Positions 1 through 8,126 of a DNA stretch of 64,000 bases are shown in pieces; the first letter of the stretch is position 1, and each line of letters starts with the position of its first letter. The stretch comes from Candidatus Methylomicrobium oryzae. Its GTDB lineage: Bacteria; Pseudomonadota; Gammaproteobacteria; Methylococcales; Methylomonadaceae. The DNA is taken from assembly GCF_016745425.1 (NCBI RefSeq), contig NZ_JAERVK010000007.1, positions 124,001-188,000 of the forward strand, written 5' to 3'. The translations under genes and the position numbers were made by a program. The notes below the pieces were generated by a model. The model was not told where the DNA came from. It worked only from the letters and a program-made list of their open reading frames with translations, and made no database searches.

Positions 1-35
1 GCGCCACCCTCCAATACCAAACCGACGAAGCCGGA

Positions 36-305
36 ATGGAGGGGATCATTCACACCACTGAACGGGCTTTAGAAACAATAAACGATATCGTCAATATTCT
101 GGGGCTGCTGCTTGTTGGCGATCCAAACACCATTAACGAGCATGATATAAATAAAGCCGGCTGGTCTTTTGTGGCGCTCAGCGAATTGTCGGCGGCGCTC
201 ATCTTTGAAATGAATGAAATGCAATTTGCACAAAAAGGCCTTGCCGACGAAAAGGCAAAGCCCCACGCCGCTACAGTAACAGAGCTTAAAAAAGGGCGGC
301 ATTGA
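36..305 (+). CDS. Small hypothetical protein, may start left of the window
   Basis: This is an 89-residue protein of no family I recognise. The middle is hydrophobic (NILGLLLVGD, then a leucine- and alanine-rich stretch around SELSAALIFEM) and the tail is charged, so a helical, possibly membrane-associated protein is conceivable. The frame stays open to the window edge, so the true start may lie further left; the ATG at 36 is only the first one visible. It lies in the accessory segment upstream of the HigBA pair and may be a phage gene. Its function is unknown. Confidence 0.4.
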   Translation: MEGIIHTTERALETINDIVNILGLLLVGDPNTINEHDINKAGWSFVALSELSAALIFEMNEMQFAQKGLADEKAKPHAATVTELKKGRH

Positions 306-384
306 TCAAGTTACAGCGGTTTTTCCCTGCGGCTGATGTAAAAAGCAGTATTGCAACCTGTAAAGCCTAAAGATACACTAAATC

Positions 385-663
385 ATGATCAAGAGCTTTC
401 GCCATAAAGGAATTCAGCAGTTCTTTGAATCTGGTTCGAAAGCCGGGATTCAAGCAGAACACGCCGGCAAGCTGGCGCGGCAATTGATGGTGCTGAATGC
501 GGCGAAATGTCCGCAGGAAATGGACGTGCCAGGCTGGCGGCTGCATCCGCTCAAAGGCGAGCTGGCCGATCATTGGGCCGTGAAGGTCAACGGCAATTGG
601 CGGCTCACGTTCGCTTTCGAAAGCGAGGACGCGGTTCTTGTTGATTATCAGGATTATCATTGA
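385..663 (+). CDS. higB: HigB-type toxin, RelE superfamily mRNA interferase
   Basis: This 92-residue protein has the full length and pattern of HigB/RelE toxins. It opens with IKSFRHKGIQQFF, has a central HPLKGELADHWAVKVNG segment, and ends with the beta-strand pair NWRLTF and VLVDYQDYH. Family members cut mRNA on the ribosome and are neutralised by the partner antitoxin. The order toxin first, antitoxin second, with 9 bases between stop and start, is the usual higBA arrangement. Such pairs commonly stabilise mobile elements, which fits the phage-like surroundings. The ATG at 385 gives the normal length. Confidence 0.88.
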   Translation: MIKSFRHKGIQQFFESGSKAGIQAEHAGKLARQLMVLNAAKCPQEMDVPGWRLHPLKGELADHWAVKVNGNWRLTFAFESEDAVLVDYQDYH

Positions 664-672
664 GGTGTACAG

Positions 673-969
673 ATGACGATGTTCAACCCGCCCCATCCGG
701 GCAGTATTTTGAAGGAAGACGTGCTTCCCGAGCTGGGCATCAGCGTGACCGAAGCGGCACAGCAATTGGGCGTATCCCGCGTGGCACTGTCCCGGTTGAT
801 TAACGGCAAAGCCGGCATCAGCGCCGACATGGCGATCCGGCTGGAAGCCTGGATGAAAGGACCGACCGCCGAAAGCTGGGTGCGCATGCAGGCCGAATAT
901 GATTTGTGGCAGGCCAGACAAAAACCGAAGCCAGACGTGACGCCGATCGATAGACCAAAGGCGGCATAA
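673..969 (+). CDS. higA: HigA antitoxin, XRE-family HTH protein
   Basis: This 98-residue protein starts with the HigA signature [18 protein letters not shown] and carries an XRE helix-turn-helix at about residues 25-60 ([19 protein letters not shown], then [11 protein letters not shown]). It should bind and inhibit the HigB toxin encoded just upstream and repress the shared promoter. The charged C-terminal tail ([16 protein letters not shown]) is short and poorly conserved in the family. A good family match, correct length and tight linkage to the toxin make the call secure. Confidence 0.88.
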   Translation: MTMFNPPHPGSILKEDVLPELGISVTEAAQQLGVSRVALSRLINGKAGISADMAIRLEAWMKGPTAESWVRMQAEYDLWQARQKPKPDVTPIDRPKAA

Positions 970-1066
970 CCTTTTGCCGCGCCTAGCCCGACGGGGCGAA
1001 CGCCGGATTCCTTCAACCGGCTGGCGCGGCATCCCAATTGAAGGATTGACGTCTTGAAGGAGGCGC

Positions 1067-1630
1067 ATGAAAAAGATAAAAAAGAAGGAATGGACACTAA
1101 CGCTTTGTGATGGCAATGGGGCACCTAAACTTGTTGGCGACATGGTTGCTCATTGCGAAATTAATGGAGAGCTTTTATCACTGGGTACGATGTCCCATAA
1201 CGGCAAATACATTGGAACTATCCAAACCAAATCATCTAATTTTTTACACAAAGACAAAAAACCTAAAACTCCAACTAAATCATTTGCATACGAACTTGCT
1301 CATCGTTTGGCAGTTGCTCACTTTACAAATAGAAGGGTAAACAAGGCTGATGAAATGGTCATGGAGCATTTTAATATTTCTGACAGTAAATCAATGAGAG
1401 CCGCCAGAAATAATAAAAATAAACCCCAACTCCCCGATTGGTCAGAGCTCCATCTTGTTGGGGGCACTTTGAAAAATAGCTGCATTGCCCTATTGGAGCA
1501 GCCAGAAAATTTAAAAATACATGGCGATTCCATTGAATATGACGGCAAAGGTATTGCCTGGATTGGTGCTTCAAACGAACTTATTCTGGGTGGCCTTTCT
1601 ATCAAAGGCGAGTTAGGCGCGGCGAGCTAA
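1067..1630 (+). CDS. Hypothetical protein, accessory region
   Basis: This 187-residue protein has no family I can name. It is preceded by a strong ribosome binding site (GAAGGAGG, 5 bases before the ATG), which supports real translation. The coding sequence is visibly richer in A and T than its neighbours, with lysine/asparagine-rich stretches such as RAARNNKNKPQ, which suggests recent transfer. I see no signal peptide or membrane segment. It stands alone between higBA and the recombination genes, so it may be a cargo gene of the element. Function unknown. Confidence 0.6.
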   Translation: MKKIKKKEWTLTLCDGNGAPKLVGDMVAHCEINGELLSLGTMSHNGKYIGTIQTKSSNFLHKDKKPKTPTKSFAYELAHRLAVAHFTNRRVNKADEMVMEHFNISDSKSMRAARNNKNKPQLPDWSELHLVGGTLKNSCIALLEQPENLKIHGDSIEYDGKGIAWIGASNELILGGLSIKGELGAAS

Positions 1631-1781
1631 TTGCAGACTTCTCAATCAAAAAATTCACCACGGAAAAATAACTTTATCACGTAATATTTCCCCGGAAATA
1701 TAAAATCAATTCTCAATATCTCCATTAGCAAGGGAAGAATTGATAAATATAGTAGGAATCTCTTTCATAACTTTGAGATAG
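1631..1781. other. Intergenic AT-rich stretch
   Basis: An AT-rich spacer with no convincing gene, promoter or terminator. It forms the first half of the gap between the hypothetical gene ending at 1630 and the RecE-like gene at 1985; the second half holds the start-less coding frame listed separately at 1782-1988. Confidence 0.5.
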
Positions 1782-1988
1782 ATTCCTTATAAATTATTAC
1801 CCACCACTGGACCAAGTAACAAGCCCAACGGTCACAACAGACCAAGCGGCTTTTTATTTGAACCGCAAACCGCAAACTCTCCGCAAACATGCCTGCCTGG
1901 AAAACGGCCCTATCCGCCCATCCGCATTAATGGCCGGCTGGCCTGGCGCGTGGCCGACATCAAAAAACTTGTCGGGGGTGCTGCATGA
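1782..1988 (+). pseudogene. Coding frame without a start codon, excisionase/AlpA-like C-terminus
   Basis: One frame is open from just after a TAG at 1779 to a TGA at 1986-1988 but has no ATG, GTG or TTG. Its end reads PYPPIRINGRLAWRVADIKK, which resembles the C-terminal end of small AlpA/excisionase-type winged-helix proteins, where a wing is followed by a DNA-contacting helix. Its TGA overlaps the ATG of the next gene (ATGA), typical of translationally coupled real genes. The simplest reading is a gene that lost its 5' part or suffered a frameshift near 1890. A non-canonical start is also possible. The family call is tentative. Confidence 0.35.
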
Positions 1989-2803
1989 AGCCTACCTTCA
2001 AATTCAACCAACCCGAGACCGAATACCGCGCGGCCAAGCCGGAGCTTTCACAGTCCACTATCAAGACCATCCTGGCGCAATCGCCAGCCCACGCCCGCTA
2101 TCAGCTCGACAACCCGACCGAATCGACACCAGCGCAAAAATTGGGCACGGCCGCCCATTGCCGCATCCTGGAGGGCGACAAGTTCGGCAAACAATACGCA
2201 GTCGCCCCGGCATGTGACCGGCGAACCAAGGATGGAAAAGCGATCTATGAAGCGTTTCAATCCGAACATGGCGGCAAACAGATCATCAGCGCCGACGATT
2301 TCGAACAAGTCGAAGTGATGGCGGCCGCGATCGATGCGCACCCGCTGGCCGGCGCTTTGTTTCGAGGAGGTTCGGCTGAGGTATCGGCATTCGGCTCAAT
2401 TAATGGCGCACCAATAAAAGGCCGATTCGATTACCTGCACGACGCCGACGGCGTGATTATCGATCTCAAGACATGCCTGGACGCTTCGCCAGATGCGGTC
2501 CAGAAGTACGCGGTCAATTATGGGCTCCACATTCAGCAATACACTTATTCGGAAATTTACCGCAGCATTACCGGCAAAGCCCCTGCAGATTTCGTGTTTG
2601 TTTTGGTCGAGAAGAACCCACCGTTCGGCGTGGCGGTCGTCCGGCTTACCGTCGAAGCCGTGAAAGCGGCAAAAACTGAAGTGAACCGGGCGCTCGACCT
2701 CTGGCAGCAGTGCGAGAGGTCCGGCTTTTGGCCGGGATATGGCGACAATGTAATTACCGTTGACCTGCCCGCCTGGCAATACAAAAAACTGGAGGCCGCG
2801 TAA
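1985..2803 (+). CDS. PD-(D/E)XK exonuclease, RecE / DUF3799-like
   Basis: This 272-residue protein should degrade one strand of duplex ends so that the RecT protein encoded next can load on the exposed single strand. The nuclease core is visible: GTAAHCRIL near residue 55, the first acidic residue in GRFDYLHD (about 140), the D-x-K pair in VIIDLKTCLD (about 155), and the QxxxY-type helix HIQQYTYSEIY (about 185). This is the pattern of RecB-like phage exonucleases. Its stop overlaps the start of recT (TAATG), so the two are probably translated together as a phage recombination pair. The start is fixed by the ATGA overlap with the frame upstream. Confidence 0.85.
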   Translation: MKPTFKFNQPETEYRAAKPELSQSTIKTILAQSPAHARYQLDNPTESTPAQKLGTAAHCRILEGDKFGKQYAVAPACDRRTKDGKAIYEAFQSEHGGKQIISADDFEQVEVMAAAIDAHPLAGALFRGGSAEVSAFGSINGAPIKGRFDYLHDADGVIIDLKTCLDASPDAVQKYAVNYGLHIQQYTYSEIYRSITGKAPADFVFVLVEKNPPFGVAVVRLTVEAVKAAKTEVNRALDLWQQCERSGFWPGYGDNVITVDLPAWQYKKLEAA

Positions 2804-3591
2804 TGAGCAGCGTACTCGAAAAACTCAATGCGCCAGCGACCCAGAAGCCGCAGACAGTCCCGGCCATGCTCAAGCAGCACCAAGGCCGTCTCAAATCGAT
2901 TGCACCGGCTGGCGTCGATGTGACCCGGTTCAGCGCGGCATTGATGAGCGAGGTTCGCGCCAACCCGAAGCTGGCGGAATGCAGCCCGCTGTCGGTATTG
3001 GGTGCCTTTATCAAATCGACTCAGTTGGGGCTTGAGCCGGGCTCGACGCTGGGACAGTGCTATTTTATCCCCTACAAAGGGGAATGCTCGTTACAGATCG
3101 GCTACCGCGGCATGATCGAGATGGCATATCGTTCCGGCAAAGTCGCATCGATCACCGCCCGCACGGTTCACGCAAACGACCTATTCGAGTGGGAGCTGGG
3201 CACCGAGGAACGCATTACCCATAAACCCGCGTCTGGAGATCGTGGCGCCCTGGTGGCGGTTTACGCTATGGCGAAACTGACCACAGGCGGAGTTCATTTT
3301 GAAGTGCTGGACCTGGCCGAGATCGAGAAGGCCAAACGCGCCAGCAAGAGCAGCGGATTCGGCCCATGGAAAGACCACTTTGAAGAAATGGCGAAAAAAA
3401 CCGCGATCCGGCGATTATTCAAATATCTGCCGATCGGTACGGAGCTAAGCCGCGCGGTTGCCTTGGATGAAAAAGCCGAGTCCGGCAAACAACAAAACGA
3501 GGTCGAGGCCGAGCTGGTGCTGGAAGGAGAGTTTCAAACGGCCGGAGGGGGCGGCGATGGCCAAACCCACAAAATTACCACCGTTCGGTAA
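2803..3591 (+). CDS. recT: RecT-family single-strand annealing protein
   Basis: This 262-residue protein matches the RecT annealase family. Recognisable blocks are LAECSPLSVLGAFIKSTQLG (about 65-84), LGQCYFIPYKGECSLQIGYRG (about 92-112) and GPWKDHFEEMAKKTAIRRLF (about 186-205), the last being the strongest RecT signature. The protein coats single-stranded DNA and pairs it with a complementary strand during phage replication and recombination. It forms a two-gene cassette with the upstream exonuclease, and its end overlaps the next gene by 35 bases. The poorly conserved acidic and glycine-rich tail is normal for the family. Confidence 0.92.
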   Translation: MSSVLEKLNAPATQKPQTVPAMLKQHQGRLKSIAPAGVDVTRFSAALMSEVRANPKLAECSPLSVLGAFIKSTQLGLEPGSTLGQCYFIPYKGECSLQIGYRGMIEMAYRSGKVASITARTVHANDLFEWELGTEERITHKPASGDRGALVAVYAMAKLTTGGVHFEVLDLAEIEKAKRASKSSGFGPWKDHFEEMAKKTAIRRLFKYLPIGTELSRAVALDEKAESGKQQNEVEAELVLEGEFQTAGGGGDGQTHKITTVR

Positions 3592-3997
3592 GTTGCTGAT
3601 CGAGCGCCAGCGATTCAAAAACCTGCCGTTTCTGGTCTTTATTTGTGTCGGTGCTGGCGCTTGGGAGGCCGCCAAAGCGAGAAATCAAGGCGGCGACACT
3701 CAGGCGTTGGTCATGCCGACAGAAAGCCCGGCCGGCGCTTATACGTGGCCGGTTCAGGGCTGTTTGTGCGTGGTCGAATGGCACCAGCCCGCACCCGATC
3801 AGATGATTGTCGAACTGGTAAAAGCGTTGCTCAGAGCTGGCGCGGAAAGCGTAGCAGTTTGGCCGCGTTGGGTGGATTACAGCAAACCCGGTATCGAATA
3901 CGACGCCAGTTTGCCGGCCGGCCGGCGTTGGATACAAACTCGCGAGATGATACGCGTCTACCGGCCGCCCCGGAAGGAGGCCGCGCGTGCTGCCTGA
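3557..3997 (+). CDS. Hypothetical protein of the phage recombination operon
   Basis: This 146-residue protein has no family I can name. I place the start at the ATG at 3557, which follows a GGAGGGGG purine tract, rather than further upstream in the same frame. The sequence is rich in tryptophan and aromatic residues (YTWPVQGCLCVVEWHQPAP, WPRWVDYSKPG) and has an arginine-rich tail. It overlaps recT at its start and the ATPase gene at its end, so it is part of a tightly packed phage operon. A role in DNA recombination or replication is inferred only from position. Confidence 0.65.
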   Translation: MAKPTKLPPFGKLLIERQRFKNLPFLVFICVGAGAWEAAKARNQGGDTQALVMPTESPAGAYTWPVQGCLCVVEWHQPAPDQMIVELVKALLRAGAESVAVWPRWVDYSKPGIEYDASLPAGRRWIQTREMIRVYRPPRKEAARAA

Positions 3998-5117
3998 GTC
4001 TATCGAAATCGATGCAGACGACCCACCGCCCGCATCGAAGCCCCCCTTCCCTTTAGTATCCGCCGATCAGCTTACCGTCCGGCCCGTTCAAATTCAATGG
4101 CTCGTTTCGAACATTCTCGAACGCGGCTCATTGAACCTGTTGTTCGGCGAGCCGGCCGCGGGCAAGTCGCTGTTTGCGCTGGACTGGGCGTTTTGCGTGG
4201 CGTCCGGTATCGACTGGCACGGCAACCGGACCGAAGTGGCCGATGTGGTGATTATCGCCGGCGAAGGCTTTGCCGGCATGGCCCGGCGTTTGAAGGCATT
4301 GGAGGTCAAGTATCAAGCGCCAGCGCCGGCCCGGTTATTCATCAGCCAGCGGCCGGCCAATCTGATCGACGGGAATAACGCGCAATGGGTGGCCGACAGT
4401 ATCGCCGTCCTCTGTCCGCGTCCCGGCTTGATCGTGGTGGACACGCTCCACCGCAACATGGCCGGCGATGAGAACAGCAGCACCGATATCGCGCAGTTTG
4501 TCGCCAATCTGGACAACTTTCTGAAACCGTTAGGCGCCGCGGTGCTGATCGTCCACCACTCAGGACACAGCACCCAGCAGCGCAGCCGGGGCAGCTCGAG
4601 CATTCGAGCGGCGATGGACGGCGAATTCTCGGCCACCAAGGACGGCGGCAGCGTCGTCCTGTCCTGCACTGAATCGAAAGACTTCGAGCCCCTGAAACCG
4701 CAGCAGTTCAGCCTGAAACCGGTTGATTTAGGTTGGATCGACGACGACGGCGAGCCGATCACGTCGATTTATCTGGAACATGCCGGCGAAGCGCAGCCCA
4801 TCACGACCCGGCGCAAATTATCCGCGCGTGATGATGCGATTCTGACGGCGCTCTCGGAAGCGATCGAGAAGCACGGCCTCGAGCCTACCGGCGAAATCAG
4901 AGAGAAATTTGCCGGTTTCAAGGGCTGGACCAATGGCGGACGGAAAATTGTTCACATCGACCATTGGCGCGAACGGGCTTACAAATCAATCACCGTTGAT
5001 GCTGACGGTGAAGCAGCAGGGCCTGCCAAAAAAATGGCGTTTAAAAGATGCCGGGACCGCTTGCTGAATCAAGGCTTTACCGTCGAGTATGGCGGCTATT
5101 GCTGGCGCATTGATTAA
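3987..5117 (+). CDS. RepA-like AAA ATPase, putative replicative helicase
   Basis: This 376-residue protein looks like a RecA-fold ATPase of the RepA/AAA_25 group, hexameric helicases used by plasmids and phages. Walker A is GEPAAGKS (about residue 57), Walker B is GLIVVDTLHRN (about 148), and the sensor segment VLIVHHSGHS lies near 188, followed by SRGSSSIRAAMDGEF. The C-terminal 120 residues look like a winged-helix region. Translation starts at a GTG (3987) preceded by GGAAGGAGG and overlaps the previous gene. The iteron-like repeats directly after its stop (5118-5276) fit a replication role. Confidence 0.8.
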   Translation: MLPESIEIDADDPPPASKPPFPLVSADQLTVRPVQIQWLVSNILERGSLNLLFGEPAAGKSLFALDWAFCVASGIDWHGNRTEVADVVIIAGEGFAGMARRLKALEVKYQAPAPARLFISQRPANLIDGNNAQWVADSIAVLCPRPGLIVVDTLHRNMAGDENSSTDIAQFVANLDNFLKPLGAAVLIVHHSGHSTQQRSRGSSSIRAAMDGEFSATKDGGSVVLSCTESKDFEPLKPQQFSLKPVDLGWIDDDGEPITSIYLEHAGEAQPITTRRKLSARDDAILTALSEAIEKHGLEPTGEIREKFAGFKGWTNGGRKIVHIDHWRERAYKSITVDADGEAAGPAKKMAFKRCRDRLLNQGFTVEYGGYCWRID

Positions 5118-5276
5118 GTAACAGGGTAACGAACGGTAACAACTGGTAACAGTGTTACGGGGTGTTAGGGAGGTAACGAACGGTAACACACCCCTTTAGG
5201 GGTGTTACCGAGTGTTACCCACACCTGTTACCTGTACCTGTACCGTTAAATCAGTTAAGAATTTAAGGAACAGAAA
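5118..5276. repeat. Iteron-like GGTAAC cluster, candidate phage replication origin
   Basis: Within about 110 bases the hexamer GGTAAC, or its complement GTTACC, occurs eight times: 5125, 5135, 5145, 5172, 5182 (direct) and 5204, 5214, 5227 (inverted). Several are 10 bases apart, one helical turn. A 17-base direct repeat (GGTAACGAACGGTAACA) occurs at 5125 and 5172. A palindrome (ACACCCCTTTAGGGGTGT) sits between the direct and inverted groups. The cluster lies between a RepA-like ATPase and an SF2 helicase. Iterons that bind an initiator are the natural reading; an operator or terminator is an alternative. Confidence 0.6.
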
Positions 5277-6617
5277 GTGAAAATGACATTAACCAATCAA
5301 GCCCGAATCGAGGCTTTGGAACCCGATCTTAAACAGATCGAAAAGAGCTGCACGTTCGACAATCCGAAATTTGCCGAAGCGATCCGGTTCAACCGTTCGA
5401 CGCGCGGCATCGATCGGCTGATTACCCTATCCAGCCGGAACTCCGACGGAAGCCTGACGATTCCGCTCGGACTGGTAAAACAGATTTGGCGGCGGTATGG
5501 GGCCGTGATCGTTGATCAGCGCCGCAGGCACCCGGCCACAATCGCCAGCACGATCGAAACACGGCCTTATCAGGAACGCGCGGTGCTGGCGGCAGTGAGT
5601 GCAGGCGGCGGCGTGCTCGTCGCCCCGACTGGCGCCGGTAAAACCACGATGGGCATTGAGTTGGCCGCGCGATTGGGCGAGCGCTGTCTGATTCTGGTCA
5701 AATCGAAAGACCTGGCCAAGCAATGGATCGAAGCCATTGCAAAATTCACCGGCCTGCAATGCGGCATGATTGGCGGCGGCCAATGGCAGGAAGGCGACCA
5801 ATTCACCGTTGCCACCGTGCAGACCTTGGCGAAACATGAGACCAGCCTGGATTATGGCATGGTGATCGTCGACGAATGCCACAACGTACCCGCAGAGCAG
5901 GCGTATAGGGTGATCAATCGGCAGGCCGCGCGGTACCGGTTCGGCCTATCGGCAACGCCGCAGCGGCGCGACAACCTCGAAATGATGATTCATGCCGCCC
6001 TTGGTCCGGTCGTGGCCGAGATCGAGCAGCACGAAGTCGAAGGAGCGGTTCTGCCGGTCGTGGTGCAAGCACTGTATCATTCATTTGACGGCGATCCGCA
6101 AACCTGGACCGAGTTTAATCAGATCCTGGCCCGCGATTCGTTCCGCAACGAGATGATTGTCAACTTCGCCAGCGATGCCGCCAGAAGAACTGGCACGGTC
6201 GTTTTGACCGGCACCATCGAGCACGCCGAGCAGTTGCACGCCGACCTGGCGCAACGCTTCGGTAATGCGTTGCTGTTGCACGGGCAATTACCGCCCAAGG
6301 TGAGAGCGGCGCGGAGAGCAAGCGCCCAAAACTGCCGGATGATTGTCGGCACGCTGTCGCTGTTGAGCGAGGGGATTGATTGGCCGCATGTAGGCGCGAT
6401 CGTCTTCGCCGCCCCGGTGTCCGCCGAGGTGAATCGAGAGAACCCGGCCGCCACCCGGCTATTGCAATCGATCGGCCGAGCCCGTCACCCCTTCCCGAAT
6501 AAGCGTCATGCCGCGGTGATCGATATTATTGACCGCCATCCTTTTGGCTATGCCGCTGCCCGCAAGCGGCGAGAAGTGTATTGCCGCAATGGATTTACCT
6601 TGGAAGGCTGGCAATGA
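5277..6617 (+). CDS. SF2 DEAD/DEAH-box helicase, phage type
   Basis: This 446-residue protein is a superfamily 2 helicase. Visible motifs are the P-loop VLVAPTGAGKTT (about residue 119), the DECH box VIVDECHNVPA (about 196), motif III GLSATPQRRD (about 223) and motif VI SIGRARHPF (about 407). The upstream segment TRPYQERAVL supplies the Q-type motif. It probably translocates on DNA during phage replication or recombination. The first possible start is a GTG at 5277, with an ATG two codons later; both follow the iteron-like cluster. Its stop overlaps the next start (ATGA). Confidence 0.88.
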   Translation: MKMTLTNQARIEALEPDLKQIEKSCTFDNPKFAEAIRFNRSTRGIDRLITLSSRNSDGSLTIPLGLVKQIWRRYGAVIVDQRRRHPATIASTIETRPYQERAVLAAVSAGGGVLVAPTGAGKTTMGIELAARLGERCLILVKSKDLAKQWIEAIAKFTGLQCGMIGGGQWQEGDQFTVATVQTLAKHETSLDYGMVIVDECHNVPAEQAYRVINRQAARYRFGLSATPQRRDNLEMMIHAALGPVVAEIEQHEVEGAVLPVVVQALYHSFDGDPQTWTEFNQILARDSFRNEMIVNFASDAARRTGTVVLTGTIEHAEQLHADLAQRFGNALLLHGQLPPKVRAARRASAQNCRMIVGTLSLLSEGIDWPHVGAIVFAAPVSAEVNRENPAATRLLQSIGRARHPFPNKRHAAVIDIIDRHPFGYAAARKRREVYCRNGFTLEGWQ

Positions 6618-6820
6618 CGAACTGGACCGAAGAAGTCAGGGCCTTGGCCGACCTTGCGGAAATGCTCATCCTGGCCATGATCGAGGAGATTGCCCAGCCG
6701 GACATCAGGCAGATGCAGGCCCTCCACTTGATCACCGAAGCCGGGCAACAATTGTACGCCGCGAGTATCAACTTGAAACCGGACAGCGAACCGGACGAGG
6801 TGGGCGACGATGGCGATTAA
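6614..6820 (+). CDS. Small hypothetical phage protein
   Basis: This 68-residue acidic protein is predicted to be mostly helical (ALADLAEMLILAMIEEIAQ) and has no recognised domain. The ATG at 6614 overlaps the TGA of the helicase gene (ATGA), and its end overlaps the next gene by 11 bases. That tight packing is the main reason to accept it as a real gene. Function unknown. Confidence 0.6.
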   Translation: MTNWTEEVRALADLAEMLILAMIEEIAQPDIRQMQALHLITEAGQQLYAASINLKPDSEPDEVGDDGD

Positions 6821-7232
6821 CAGCAGAGCCAAAGGCGCAGGTGCCGAACGCGAGTTTGCCGGGCTGGTGCGGGACTGGACGGGCGTTCGCTTGATTCGCA
6901 ACCTCGAACAGACCCGCAGCGGCGGTCACGACTTGATTGTGCATCCTGACGAAATCGGGGACGCGGCCAACGCCTTCCGGCAACTGGCGATCGAATGCAA
7001 ACGCTACGAAAGCGCCAGCGCTGCCTTGATAGAAAAATGGTGGGATCAGGCCGTCGTACAGGCCGAGCAAGCGAAGCTGTTGCCTGTTCTGGTCTATCGT
7101 GCCAATCGTTCGCCCTGGCGCGTCGTGGTGCCGATGGCGCTGCTCAATGGCGAACTAAGCGACAGTCGCCAGATCGATTACACGGCAACACTGAGCATGC
7201 AAGCGTTTTGCCATGTGATGACCGAACGGTAA
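6810..7232 (+). CDS. PD-(D/E)XK endonuclease resembling Holliday junction resolvases
   Basis: This 140-residue protein carries the motif order of Hjc-like or phage resolvase nucleases: AGAEREF near residue 10 (first glutamate), SGGHDLIVHP near 38 (aspartate), and AIECKRYESA near 59 (E-x-K), followed by a W-x-Q-type helix (KWWDQAVVQAEQAK). It probably cuts branched DNA formed by the RecET-like pair and the helicase upstream. Alternatively it could be a nickase or packaging nuclease of the same fold. The catalytic residues appear complete. It is the last clear phage gene before the tRNA. Confidence 0.75.
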   Translation: MAINSRAKGAGAEREFAGLVRDWTGVRLIRNLEQTRSGGHDLIVHPDEIGDAANAFRQLAIECKRYESASAALIEKWWDQAVVQAEQAKLLPVLVYRANRSPWRVVVPMALLNGELSDSRQIDYTATLSMQAFCHVMTER

Positions 7233-7234
7233 GG

Positions 7235-7282
7235 GTAATGGGTCCTTCCCACCAAAGCCTAATGCGGGTACAAAGGCTCGCG
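7235..7282 (+). repeat. 48-base cassette, copy A
   Basis: First copy of an imperfect direct repeat. Both copies begin GTAATGGGTCCTTCC and end ACAAAGGCTCGCG after a variable middle. The pattern GGGTCCTTCC followed by a GC-rich block recalls the cos/terminase-recognition regions of lambdoid phages; that link is inference from appearance and position only. Confidence 0.6.
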
Positions 7283-7327
7283 GGCCTCGTGTAGTTAGCA
7301 TTTTAGAAAGTTACTAAACACCGTTCA

Positions 7328-7376
7328 GTAATGGGTCCTTCCTGGAGAGCCCCATATGCGGGCACAAAGGCTCGCG
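7328..7376 (+). repeat. 48-base cassette, copy B
   Basis: Second copy, starting 93 bases after copy A. The outer blocks GTAATGGGTCCTTCC and ACAAAGGCTCGCG are identical and the middle differs (CTGGAGAGCCCC against CACCAAAGCC). Conservation of the ends with a free centre looks like a protein-binding or packaging site rather than coding sequence. Confidence 0.6.
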
Positions 7377-7472
7377 AAACCGTTGAATTTTGGGGGGTCC
7401 ATGGGTCTCGACTACAAGCCGAATATTCCCCCTGACCGCATTGGGCGATGGATCGAGACCAGCGGATGAACG

Positions 7473-7497
7473 AAGCCGGGATTACTCGGCTTTTTTT
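7473..7497 (+). terminator. Rho-independent terminator
   Basis: A hairpin AAGCCG / CGGCTT with an 8-base loop is followed at once by a run of T. It would end transcription of the phage operon or of a short transcript from the cassette region. Confidence 0.7.
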
Positions 7498-7892
7498 GCC
7501 AAACGGTTTCCGGGCAGCCGGATACAGCGCCAGCGCTGGCGTTGCCCGGATCGGGGCAAGCAGTGATATGGCGCTTTCAGGAAACAATACTTATATCAAA
7601 AATCGTGCCGGCCTGTAATGCTTGTCTAGATTGAATTACAGAGAGTTGGCACGGAATCAAGCTGGGGAAAATATTATGCTTCAAATTGGAAACAATCGTC
7701 CGAGCCCCCAACCCCGAGAAACCCATCACCGACCCTGCGTAGCGGAATAGCATCCATGTCGGCTATGGGAATTTGGCGTCGGCACTCAACAATGCGGCGA
7801 TAAATTCAGCAAATAGGCCTCTTTTTGAGGCATCAAGGTTGATGGTTATTGCTGAAATCCGGTTACACTGGGGTTACACAAAACCATCAGGC

Positions 7893-7927
7893 GAAAAAAA
7901 AGGACTGGTGATTTCTCACAAGTCCTT
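7893..7927 (-). terminator. Rho-independent terminator of tRNA-fMet
   Basis: Read on the minus strand, AAGGACT pairs with AGTCCTT and is followed by eight T. It lies 9 bases beyond the CCA end of the tRNA gene and is almost certainly its terminator. Confidence 0.8.
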
Positions 7928-7935
7928 GATTTATT

Positions 7936-8012
<77 letters not shown>

Positions 8013-8126
8013 ATTGATCTTTTGTATTATAAGGATATTTGAAAATATTGCAAGTAAAACTCTTATATTTTTAACTCGATATCCATTTACAACTTAAAAC
8101 TAAGAGCCACGGTGTTTGCCGATGGT

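Larger units (their letters stand above)
7233..7892. other. Long non-coding stretch between phage genes and tRNA-fMet
   Basis: About 660 bases without a convincing gene. It holds two related copies of a 48-base cassette (7235-7282 and 7328-7376), a short open frame at about 7400-7468, a terminator at 7473-7497, and unassigned sequence to the tRNA terminator. The segment at 7860-7880 (GGTTACACTGGGGTTACAC) contains a short direct repeat of GGTTACAC of unknown role. Open frames on the minus strand here lack a ribosome site and recognisable content. It could be the eroded right end of the phage element. Confidence 0.5.

Noticed and set aside
7303-7587. A 94-codon minus-strand open frame
   Set aside because: It overlaps the 48-base cassette and terminator, has no ribosome site and no recognisable content.
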